Assembly (NCBI GenBank): GCA_023375675.1
Contig: JALQBC010000013.1
Coordinates: 558,001-622,000, forward strand
Direction: 5' to 3'
DNA: 64,000 nucleotides
Source: Cytospora piceicola
Taxonomy: Eukaryota > Ascomycota > Sordariomycetes > Diaporthales > Cytosporaceae
Made by a program: the position numbers and the translations under genes. This document shows, piece by piece, positions 13,961 to 25,107 of this stretch (its first letter is position 1; every line of letters begins with the position of its first letter). The notes beneath the pieces are model-generated. The model saw only the letters and a list, made by a program, of their open reading frames with translations, was not told the origin of the DNA and searched no databases.

Positions 13961-14835
13961 AGCATCGACGGCGGCGACATCCGTTTTTGATGGAAAACGG
14001 ACGTCTAACAAGCTTAATGGGATGCAGGGAGATGACCCAATCGATCAAAATAGATGGAAACAACAGTGTGGTGTTGTTTGAATTGACTGCAGGAATTGGG
14101 ATGTTGTCGTGTCTTGACAACTTGAGTTTTCAATAGGGCGTAGTGGTGCTGAAAGTTCCAGGTGTGCACCTACTGCAAGCAGTGGTGAGATCAGTGGCCC
14201 GGAAGGTGCGGTGCAGTTGCAGGGCAGCTTTCGGTGTGTGGGTGAATGGGTGACTTGGGCTAGCTAGCTGGCTGGCTTCCAAGTTGGGGATGATGGATTA
14301 ACGTGGTGGATTTTAAAGTGTGTTAAGCAGCCATGGGTGCTTGGAATGGAAAGTGGGAAATTCAGTGAACGAATGAACTGAAAGTGAAGAGCCAAGTGAG
14401 CACTTGCCCGCTTTCCACTAACAGAAAAGGCACTTTGGGAGAGGTGCGTTCCTCTTGCCGAGCCTACCTGCCGTTACAGTGGTGGTGAATACCTTTTTGC
14501 TTAGCAGTCAGTGCCTACCTAGGTACACTGTAAGGCAGCTGCATGGGATGGGGTGCCTCTGCTGTGCCGGGGAACCTGGGAGTTGCGAGATCTGTTGGAC
14601 GGATGCGGACGGGAGTGAAGGAGCTTGGGCTGGTATGGTGGTGGGTGAATTAATGGGACACTACTTCGGCTGAGAATTAAGTCTGAATGCTACTGTGTAT
14701 AGGAAGATGCCCGGGTGCGTTGTCAGAATATTGACTGACGAGAACATGTTACAATATACCTACCTACCTGTCTGTTGAATTTCTGGTGTTTCTGTACTTT
14801 CTGCCTCGACAACGAGAGGCGGTAATTTCCGATTT
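13961..14835. promoter_or_regulatory. vid21 upstream region, left flank of the giant element
   Basis: About 875 bp of normal composition lie between the vid21 start and the edge of the AT-rich block. It contains TACCTACC-type short repeats (about 14515-14525 and 14757-14770), common in fungal intergenic DNA. A 72-codon open frame at 14455-14673 has no support. The vid21 promoter must lie here. Confidence 0.5.
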
Positions 14836-15402
14836 TGGTAGGTCTTAACTCTTAAGACAGTATTTCTAGAGCAGATTTTCGAGTTTAAAATATATTTTTA
14901 GAGTTAAGACCCTTATTTTTAGAATGTATTTTCGAGTATAGTCTATATATCGTAAGTTAAGACCTTTATTCTTAGAGTATATCCTCGACCTTCGACTTAT
15001 AGCCTTCGAGTTTAATCGTAGCTATCTTTATCTTTATATCGCTTTCGACCGTCGACCTTCGAGTTTTTATTATAACTATTACTTTATTTTTATCTCGCTT
15101 TTAAGTTTACCCTTCGAGTTTAATCGTAGCTATCTTTTTACCTTTATACCGCCTTCGAACCTTAAACTCCGAGTCTAATCGTTTAGCTTCTGTTACAGAT
15201 TCTATTACGCCTTCGAGTTTTTAGCTAATAGACCTTTGTTTATTTAACCGTAGCTGTATAAGTAGTGTTTTTAGTATATCTTATAGTCGGTTTAAGCTAT
15301 ACCGGGTAAAAGGCTATACGGAAAAAGTATAGCGTATACTTGGTTCGCTACAGAATATATAACTAGTTAAGCTACTTATAGTACCTTTCTTTAAGACTAA
15401 TT

Positions 15403-15484
15403 TAGCTATAATAGCTGTAATAGCTATAATAACTGTAATAGCTATAATAGCTATAATAGCTATAATAGCTATAATAGCTGTATA
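15403..15484. repeat. 9-bp satellite TAGCTATAA in the left TIR
   Basis: About nine imperfect copies of TAGCTATAA. The mirrored position in the right TIR has about four copies (54748-54780, TTATAGCTA), so copy number differs between the arms. Confidence 0.9.
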
Positions 15485-15576
15485 ATAGTAATTATACAGA
15501 TATAGCCGGTTAGTAAGCTCGCTTTTTAATTTTAACGACCGGTTTACTAGCCGGTTATATTAATTCGAATATTTTA

Positions 15577-15613
15577 CCTTAACCTTAACCTTAACCTTAA
15601 CCTTAACCTTAAC
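15577..15613. repeat. Telomere-like hexamer array (CCTTAA)n in the left TIR
   Basis: About six copies of CCTTAA, one base off the common CCCTAA/TTAGGG telomere unit. The right TIR carries the mirrored GGTTAA array at the same relative place. Confidence 0.9.
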
Positions 15614-16328
15614 TTTAATATTTAACTAACCTTAATATCTAACTTTAACTACTAACTTCGACCTTAACTACTAACCTTGACCTTAACTATTAACCTCGAC
15701 CTTAACTATAATACTTTATACACCCGGAATATAATAAGTAAAAGCTGTAATTATAAGTAGAGATAGCTATTAGCTAGTAGCTAAATAAGTAGCTATTAAA
15801 ATACGATATAGGCGACGATTCTTATATCGTTTAAAGGTTAGTTATAAAAGGCCCTCGGCTTAAAAGGGATAAAAGAGAAAGCTATTCGATTAAATACTAA
15901 AGGCGATAAAAGCGATAAAGGTAATAAAATAGTTATAATAGTTATAATCGTTCGTATTTTAACGCCTAAAATTTATATATTTTAATTTAAATATCCTTAC
16001 CTTTAATTATTATAAAGTTATTATCTTCGTTATTACCTATTAAAACTATTGTTTACCTTTAAAACTATCGTTACTATTGTCGGTATAGTTAACCTTAAAA
16101 CCCTTTTTAGCCTTAAAACTATCGTCGGTATAGTTAACCTTAAAACCTTTTCTAGCTTTAAAACTATCGTCGGTATAGTTAGCTTTAAAACTATCGCTAC
16201 TATTACTACCGGCGCTATCCTTACTCTCGTTTATAATATCGTTTAACGTTACCGCTTATATTAGTGTCGATATACTATTACTCGACGGCTAAAAGGCGGC
16301 TAGCCGTAATAATCGTCGATATATCGGG

Positions 16329-16545
16329 TATTAACGTTTTAAAGATATCTTCGAAGAGTAATTATCGTTAGAATTCCGACGTTTTAAAGTCGGCTTCGAA
16401 TACTAACGCTTTAAAGATCTCTCCGAAGAGTAATTATCGTTAGAATTCTAACGTTTTAAAGTCGGCTTCGAATACTAACGCTTTAAAGATCTTTCCGAGA
16501 AGTAATTATTAGAATTCCGACGTTTTAAGGTCGGCTTCCTAATAC
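16329..16545. repeat. 72-bp tandem repeat, three copies
   Basis: Copies begin at 16329, 16401 and 16473, each containing TAATTATCGTTAGAATTC or a close variant (shorter in the third). The period is divisible by three. A shorter repeat of about 45-50 bp (16053-16195, core AAAACTATCGTCGGTATAGT) lies just before. Confidence 0.85.
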
Positions 16546-17849
16546 TCGAAACCGGCTGTTATTTAATAATACCTCTATTAGTAACGATACGTTTAGCAGA
16601 TACCTAACCTTCTCTTTTAAGATATATATATACCTTTATATAGGCGATCGAAATATCGTTATCGATCGACTTAAGTATATCGTAGTTTATATAATATTTA
16701 CCTATTAAACGGTATAATATAAAATATATTAGCTAGCGAAAAGAACTATAAAGATATATAGGATATATAAGTTCCTTTAGGTCGGTCGGGATACCGTTAT
16801 TATTTAAAAAGATATTTTAAAGCCTTTTAAAGAGGTTTTTAACCTTTCTTATAAGGTTTAACGATATACTTTTAAGTACTAGATAACGCTTTACTATATA
16901 TTTTATCGACCGGTAAAAAATATTCGTTTCGAAGTTATAAAGCTAATAACGATACTTCTACGGTAATAAAATAAAGGTAAGATCTCAGAATTCGTATTCT
17001 ATAAATTTAAAATATTTATTACGATAAATTATATATTAAAAGCTTAGTTTATAAGCTTAATATATAAAAGGTTGTTTTTACTATTTGTCGTTTTAGCCTC
17101 TTTTTTACAAACTACGATTTTATATAGCTTTACGGTTATTTTAAGAATTTTAAAGTGTTTACGATAGAAAAGGCTTTTAAGCGGCTTTTTATATTTAAAT
17201 AATAGCCTCGTTAATAATATCTATTTTACCTTTAAAATAAAGGTTAAAGTAAAAGATAACCTTTTTATAGGTTTCCGAGTCTTTATATTTCTACTAATTA
17301 TACTTTCTATTAGTCTCGAAATAATAAATCGAGTATTAAAATGTTTTTAATAGCCTTTAGTTAAGCTTACTACGGTCGTTTATATACTATTAATAGAATT
17401 AAAAGACTTAATATTAGCTAAGTAAACTTATTTTATCCGTTTAATATAAGCTGTATTTATAAACTATTATCGGAGGCGATCGCTCTTTTAAAGGTATATA
17501 ACTTTAACGGTATTTATTAAAGTCTGCTTTATCTTTAAATCTCTTTTACCTCCCGGTATAGTCGATATAATCGTAATAAAGGTATTTTTAAAAAAAGTCG
17601 TAGGTTTAGTCGAAAATACTTTTTATATCGAGATAAGAGTTAATATCTCGATAAGCTTTTAAAGCTTTTTAGTTAGAAAATAACTTTTAGTAATTATTAT
17701 ACCTATACCTTTACTTATTATAAAAGCGGTTAAAGTAGTATTAAAGTTAACCGGCGTTAAGGTTACTAGTAATATAATTAAGGTACCGGAAAGAGAAAAG
17801 CTAGTTTTAACTATTTATAAGTTAGGTATATAAAAGGTTTAGCAGGTTA

Positions 17850-19110
17850 AGGTTTAAAAACGAAAAGTTAGAGGCTTTTATTTTAAGATATTCCTTTAAA
17901 GCTTATCGCTTTCTGCTAAGTTTAAGGTTAAGCTTTTAAAATAAACTACTTATTAAGATTTATAATAAGTAAGTAAACTAAGTTAGTTAAAATAAAAGAT
18001 TATAAAAGCTTATAATCTTATTTATAATATTACTATTTTAGATAACGTTACGAAACTTATTTTAAAAGCTTTTAACCGGATCGAATAGGTTTAAGTACTT
18101 AATAGGTTTAACTACCGGTAATAAAAAACTCTAATACTTCGAAAATATTACCGAGTTCGGAGGTCTTTATATAGTAGTAATATACCGGAAAAGACTGCTT
18201 TCGTATAAGACGATTAAAAAGCTTTAGCAGTTTATAATCGACTATTAAACCTTAAGTATAAAGTCTAGTAAATAGCGGTTATCTGTTTTCCGGTTACTAA
18301 CCTTTTAAACGGCTTAGACGACTTATTATAAGACGTTGTAAATAATTTAAAAAAAGAACCGCTTTTAATAAACACCTAGTTTAAGCTTATAAAGGTCGAA
18401 GTATACCGTAGCTTTATTATAGGCTGTATAGAAACGAGACGAAACTAATATAGTATATAAAGTACCGATTATATAGTTAAAGGAGCGTAGCTAGCTATAG
18501 TAAAAGATATAAAAGGGATAGATATATATGCTATCGAAAAGTATATAAGTTTTAAACTTTAATTCGTTAAGGCCGTAGCTTTTAAAAATAGCTAAGTAGC
18601 CTTATTAGATTCGAGCTGCCTTTTAAGTCGACATGTTATTTACTAATTTGCCTCTATCGATTCGAAGTTTAAGAAGCGGAGTTTTATTTTATTTAGCCTT
18701 TATAAGCTTCTTTTTTAAAATCCGCGTCTTTCTTTTAATAGAAACGGTCTTAAAAACTATTTTTAAGTTTTCGGTTATCTCGGCCTATTACTTTAGCCGA
18801 GCCTAATATTTCCGGTTAATAAGCTTTAGTAAAAGTCGAGCTATTATAAGGTTCTTTATAGCGACGGTAAGCTATTAGAGAATAAGAAGGTGTTAATCTT
18901 AAAGCGTTTCGAAATCTCGTAAGACTTTTTACTAATAGGCGGCGACTATAAGGTTTAGAATAAATATATCCGGGCTTTTTACTTAGTTAAAAAAGCTTAT
19001 AATAACTACGAGATTAGCCCTTATATAGTAATATAAGGCCTTTTAATAAAAAGCGAAAGGTATAAAAGCTTTTAGGGATATTATAAATAGAGATATAAGG
19101 AAAAGGACGT
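17850..19110 (+). pseudogene. RIP-degraded coding relic A, family not recognised
   Basis: One plus-strand frame (in phase with base 18053) reads like protein for over 1 kb. It has mixed charged and hydrophobic residues and is broken only by TAA and TAG, the stops RIP makes from Gln and Trp codons. A readable stretch is LLNGLDDLL-stop-DVVNNL near 18300-18350. Another, near 18840-18960, has KLLENKKVLILKRFEIS. No catalytic motif of a transposase, integrase or polymerase could be recognised. The limits are approximate. The inference of a former gene rests on frame continuity and composition, judged by eye. Confidence 0.4.
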
Positions 19111-20054
19111 TTTAGCCGGTTAAAAAGTCGAAAGCTTATAGCTTTAAAATTTCGGTTTCGTTAGCCTTCGACGAAGTAATATTAGCCGAAGGGATTTTAT
19201 AAAAGTTTTATTAAAAGCTGTTTATAACGTTTTTAATACGTTTATTATACTATATTTAAGAAAGGCCGGGTATAAATACTTCGTCGGCTTATAAATACTA
19301 TAAAAGGTATATAGACTTTAGTTTCGATATAAGAAGATTTTTAAAACCGACCGGGAACGTTTTATCGCTAGCTTTTTAGTCAGAGTATACTTTAGCGATA
19401 ATTACGTACTTATCTTTAATAACGTAAGGCTAGAATAAACCTTTAGATATTATATAAGACTAGTCGGCTAGTTAGTCGGCTAAATAGTTCTTTCTTTTAG
19501 GGGTTAGCTTTAGCTAGGATTATTAGTATTAATCTGTCGAGATAAAGAATAAGATACTTTTTAACTTACTATCGATAGCTTAGTCGATAACTAACTAGGT
19601 ATTATATAGGATTAATCGGCTATTAAGTAGTCTTTTCGAGAAGTTAGCTACGAAGTAAATAGAATTAGTATTAAGTAAAGAAGTAGATATAGAGAGTTTC
19701 GACTTACTATAAAGCCGGAGGTTAAATTAGTAATCTATATCTATATAGGCGTCGGCTTTAAAAATAACTTCTTAGTATTAAAAGCTAAATTAGTAGATCT
19801 GTCTATAATAGCAGGCAGTACGACTTAAGTAAGCTAAGCTTATATATAATATAAAGTATAGTATTAGGAGTAAGAAGCAGGTAAAACTAAAGTAAAATTT
19901 AAGGTAAGTTTTAATAGTTTTAATATTATTATACCTACTTAGTTTATAAAGGTTAGATTTAAATATCTGTTAGGTCGGTTAGGTAATTATAATAGCTTTA
20001 GAAAACAGTATTAGCCTATTATGTAATAGTTACTCGATAAAAAACTTAATATTA

Positions 20055-20270
20055 GTAACGAAGTAGTATAAGGTATACGAGATACTTAAATAACGGTATC
20101 TTTATTAGATAGGCGATAAGCGACTAGCTTATCGTTTTAATAAAGAGTAGTATAAAGTATACGAGGTACTTAAATAACGATATCTTTATCGACTAGCTTA
20201 TCGCTTTAACGAAAAGTAGTATAATCGAAATATTTAAATAATAGTATTTTTATTAGATAGGCGACGGTAA
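20055..20270. repeat. Imperfect tandem repeat, about 80-100 bp, three copies
   Basis: Each copy includes AGTAGTATAAAGTATACGAG or a close variant, then ACTTAAATAACG and TATCTTTATTAGATAGGCG, with deletions between copies. It lies inside the element; no function is visible. Confidence 0.75.
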
Positions 20271-21943
20271 GTAAACGGTTTAGTAATAAGATTATATTAA
20301 AACTTTAACGTAGTATTTATTTAATAATAAAACGTAAAGGTTTGGATTTAATCTTTAAGGCTAACTTCTTGTATATAGCGTTCGACTTCTTTTAATATTT
20401 ATTTTTAAGGTTAAGATATACTTAAAGGTTATATCGATCGGTAAGTTTATATTATATTAGGTTAAGTATTTAATAAAAGCTTAAATATTTAAGGTTTTAA
20501 GAAGATTTCTCTTCTTATACTTGTTGTTATTTTTACTTAGTAGTAAATACCGATAAAACTAAGTATTTAAGATAGCGTTTAAAAAGTAGTATTAACCTTT
20601 TAATATTATTAGCTTAAATATACCTTTTTTAAATTACCTTTAAAAAACAGAAAATAAAGGTGTTTAATAGAGATATTTAGTAAACTTATTTAGTTATTTA
20701 GAAAACTTTTATATTAAGGTTTAAATTTAGCTGTTTAGAAAATAAAACTATAAGTTTTATACTAGTATATACTTAACTATATTTAAACTATTTACTAACT
20801 TTTAAAAATACTATAGCTTTGGAAAACCGGGAGAAGCCGATACTAATAAAGTTTATTCTTATATAAAAGATACTTAAGTATATAAACTAGTAGACCGAAA
20901 ACTACTTTCGCCGCTTTACTAACTAGTAAAGAATTATAAAAAAGTCTAACTTTAGCTACTTAATAGTCTTCTTTACGCTATAGAAGTTCGAGTTATTATA
21001 AGACAACCTGTTCGAAGAGAAACTGTTACCTTTTATAAACTTATTAATTAAAAAGATTAAAAACCGGACTTTCGAGTTAAAGTATTAAACGAAAAAGGGT
21101 ATTGTTTTAAGTTATATTAAGGTTTATACTTACTTTTTATTACTTTATTTAAAATTAGTATTTATATATTATTAGTTTTAGCTTTAAGAATAAGACCGAT
21201 TAAACGTAATATAATAAGTACAGCTTATATCTAATAAGTCGAAGATATTATTCGAGATAACAGTCCCGAAGCTACGTTAACAGGTTATTAACCGGCGTAT
21301 CTTACTAAATAAAAGAGATTAAAAGTCGTAATAACGTAGATTACTTATTACTTATTTATTAATTACCGACGTTTTAGCTAGTAAAGACTTATAATTTAAT
21401 ATAGATATGTATTAAATATTACTGCCCGATATCTTCGATATAGTTACAATAAATTACTAAAGTATATATACATGTTTCGAACGTAGAAATATACGGTCGG
21501 CTTTAGGTAAGATATTTCGGAAAAAACTTATTAAGCTAATCGTATAAGATATAAAGCTAAAGTGTTCGGATTTTTTAAAAGGTATAAGTAAACTTATTTA
21601 GGCTTACAGACTAATAAGCTAAATAGTTTCTTTATATATTAGTTTTAATCGGCTATTAGTAAACGTTTTAATAGCTATTTTACCGAAGTATAAGCTTTTA
21701 TAGTACGAGAACTATTTAAAGGTAGCTAAGTATAATATCGTTGTTTCGGTTAAAAACTAGTTATAAAGCGATATTTTTACAATTATCTTACTAACGTAGA
21801 AGCTTGCTTATAATAAAGGCTTTTCGAAAGGTATATATACTATCTTTAACCTAGATAATAACTAATAATAAAGACGAAGTAATATCTTTACGGCTATTAC
21901 GCTTAGATAAACGTGTTTTTAAGTAAGAGATACTATATAGTTA

Positions 21944-22040
21944 CGATAAAGCTTAAATAACTAGCTGCGATAAAGCTTAGATAACTAGCCGCGATAAAGC
22001 TTAAATAACTAGCTACGATAAGAATTAGATAACTAGCTAT
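21944..22040. repeat. 24-bp tandem repeat, four copies
   Basis: Units of the type CGATAAAGCTTAAATAACTA plus GCTG repeat at a 24-bp period. The period fits an eight-residue peptide repeat if this was coding. Confidence 0.85.
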
Positions 22041-24677
22041 AAAGTATAAGTATATCTGCTTGTTTAAACTAAAACTTATTAGTCGATACTTTAACAGATC
22101 TTTTTTATATAAAAAGGTATACGTTTTCTATATACTAAAAGACTAATATCGAGCCGGTATAACCGATAGTAAAGGTAAAGCCGAAGGAGGGTGTTTTTTT
22201 TTAAACGCTGACTTAGTTTTAAGAAAAGCTTGATAATAAGGATATTTTATATTTAGTCGATAGAAAGAAAAGTAAGGAAAAGGTTAAGCTAGTTTCGTAG
22301 TTTTTACTAGATAATAAAGGCGTTTCCTTCGGTATAGTAATATACGAAAAGGTTTTATTTATTTTAAAAGGTAACTTTAAACAGAGGTATCCGGATATAG
22401 TAGCGTAAACGTAACGGAAGTATTGGGTTTTATATAGTAATCTTCTGTATAATAATAAGAAGCTTTTTATAAAATATATTATTTAAAAGATTATCTAAAA
22501 GATAAAAGAGTCGAGGTAGGTAAAACGTAAGAAATAAGTTTTTATAAAGGTTTTTAGCTTATATTCGGCGTATTAGAAAAAATAAAAGAGAAGGCGTTAA
22601 CTGTTTTATTCGGAGAAAATAAATACCGGTAATAGAATGTTTATTTAACTCGAAGATAAAGTTATAATAGTATATATATAATAGTTTCTGGTAGTATTTT
22701 AACCCGGTCGGATTAAAAAAAAAATTAAAAAGGAAAAAGGACGGAAAAGATACGGCTTTTTCTTTAAGGCTATATTAAGTTAAAAACGAGATTTCTTAGG
22801 CTATTTGATAAAATCGATTTAACTTAGTTTTAAAAGATTAAAGCTAGCGTTTAAAGAATAAGTATAGTTAGGCTAAAAGCGACTATTTAGTATACGGTTA
22901 ATAGACCGTTTTATATATACCGCTGTTTTTAAACGTTAAGTTAAGTATAAAGTAATATTTTACCTTTTATTAAACTATTTTAAATATAATCGTAATTAAT
23001 AAAAGTAATTATAGTAGAGGTTATTATAATAAGTCGTTATAGGAGGTTATCGCGGAAGGTTATCGCGGAAGGTTATTATAGGAAGGTATTATAATTAAAG
23101 AGGTAAAGGGAATCGCGGTTAGTAAGGGAAAAGTAACGTAGTAAAAGGTATTACAGCCGCGGTCGGAAGGTATTATAGCTAGCGGTCGGAGGGTATTATA
23201 ACTAACAGTCGGAAGGTATTACGGTTAGTAGAAAAGAGGGTATTGTAGTCGAAGAGAAGACGGTTATCGTTATAGTTATAACTGAGGTTAACAGAGAGTT
23301 TATTAAATTGTAATGTAACAGGTTTAAGTTTTTTTATAGTATAATAAGTAAGCCGATTAATTAAATTAAAGGAGACTAAAAGTTATTGGTATTGTTTTAA
23401 TAGGCTACGGCTTATAAGTTTTTAATATTATAAAAACGAGTATTTAAAGTACGTGTTTTAGGATAGCTTATTAATATATAAAGGCTAGTTTAATTTAATC
23501 GCTTCGGAGATAGTTTCGAATTATTAAGGACTTTTTTATTTAGTTATTATTATTTAACTTCGAACTAGTATATTTTAATATACTAATTATATTCTTTATA
23601 GCTTTCCGGACCTTTTATAACCTAGCCTTTACTTTTAAGAAAGCTTTATTAGTAACTTTTATATCCTGCTTTATTTAAACGTTTTATAACTCGGTTTTTG
23701 CTAAGGCTTTTAAGATCGAACCGATAATTTTTATTAGGTAGCTTTCTTATTCTTTTATTTACATATTATAGGCTTCGATATATTGCTTATACCGCTTGAG
23801 GATAAAAAACCTTTTATTAAGCTATTTATTTTTAGCTTTGACTTAACGTTTTTTTTTAGAAATTTAAAGCTTTTTTTTAAAGATATAGCGCTCCCTTTCT
23901 GTAATATTATATTCGAGATTATTAAGGCGTTATACTTTATTATTAAGATTAAACGTAATGTTATACTTTATAAAGCCGGAAAACTTTAGGTAGCTGTTTT
24001 AGATAATCTAGATAAATTCGACGAGGATACTAGAAGTATCGTTTAAGTAGTTATATAAGTAGTTGCGAAAATTTTAAGTTTTATTAGTTATCGTTAACAT
24101 TTAAGCTAGTCGGATTTACTTACGTTTAAAGATGTTTTTTAGCGTAGATTTTCTTACTGTTAATAAACTAACTATTAGTAAGAGGTTTATAAAAGCTAAA
24201 AGGATTAATACTAGATAACTTATATTCTTACGAAGGGAGGGTAGTTTTAACGTTAGTGTATACCTAGGACTTAGTATTGTAACTATATTTAAAGGTAACG
24301 TAAAGGTAACGATTTAAATAAATATATAGTATAATAGGTAAGGCTTATACTGTATTAGGTATATATATATATACGCGATAACAGGTAGGGCTTACGGTGT
24401 CTGTCTTACCCGGTATAGCCTTTACCGAGCGTAAAAGGCTTTAAATAATAACACCGCGCGAAATAAACCCTCTCCTGCCTAGTATAGCCTTTACCGAGCG
24501 TAAAAGGATCTAAAGGTATAGGGCATAAGAATTACTATTAATAGTAAAGGCTATAAGATAAAGCCTACCGATTTACTTAAAACCTTAGTCGCTATAAGTC
24601 GATTAAAGATAAGCAGCTTATTTAACGAATATTATACTATAAGAAACTAGTAGGTAGTAACTTCTTTTCGCCTCTTT

Positions 24678-24910
24678 ACCTGTCTATATTTAAATCGGGT
24701 AAGCGTATTACTAAATTTAAGCGACCGGTTTACCGATAGGTTATATATATAAGAAATTAATTTTATTACTATTAATATTACTACTACTACTACGCTCTTT
24801 TACCTGTTTATATTTAAATCGGGTAAACGTATTACTAAATATTAGCGACCGGTTTACTAATAGGTTATATATATAGGAAATTAAGCTTGTTACTATTAAT
24901 ATAGCTACTA
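24678..24910. repeat. About 124-bp tandem duplication carrying the palindromic ACCGGT motif
   Basis: Two adjacent copies (beginning near 24678 and 24802) share ATATTTAAATCGGGTAA, CGTATTACTAAAT, the GCGACCGGTTTAC motif and a TTACTATTAATAT end. Upstream, TACCGAGCGTAAAAGG occurs twice (24421-24510). Confidence 0.8.
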
Positions 24911-25035
24911 CTACTAACTATTATAGTAAAAGTTCTAATAAGCGTTATAAAGAACGGGAACTATTTAGCTTTTAAATCGCCCCTTCTGCTTTATAGCTAA
25001 CGTTTAATATCTACTATTATACTTATAATCTCCCT

Positions 25036-25107
25036 CGTTCTTTATACTACCTTCGTTCTTTATACTACCTTTATTCTTTATACTACTCTTATTCTTTATA
25101 TTACCTT
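25036..25107. repeat. 18-bp tandem repeat, four copies
   Basis: Units of the form CGTTCTTTATACTACCTT. The period is divisible by three. Confidence 0.85.

Larger units (their letters stand above)
14836..15720 (+). repeat. Left terminal inverted repeat (TIR)
   Basis: This pairs with 54541-55550 in reverse complement. Matching blocks in order: GGTCTTAACTC at the tip; TTTTCGAGTTTAA; ATATATCGTAAGTTAA (14945-14960, against 55420-55435); TTAATCGTAGCTATC; the TAGCTATAA satellite; AGCCGGTTAGTAAGCTCGC; the palindromic ACCGGT motif; and the CCTTAA array. The arm is shorter than the right one mainly because it lacks the minisatellite expansion found there. Confidence 0.9.

Noticed and set aside
14455..14673. 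72-codon plus-strand frame next to the element
   Set aside because: Short and overlapping the vid21 upstream region, with no homologous motif recognised.
23783..23989. 68-codon open frame inside the element
   Set aside because: A chance gap between stops in AT-rich DNA, rich in Phe, Ile and Lys; at best part of a degraded frame that continues past RIP-type stops, not a working gene.
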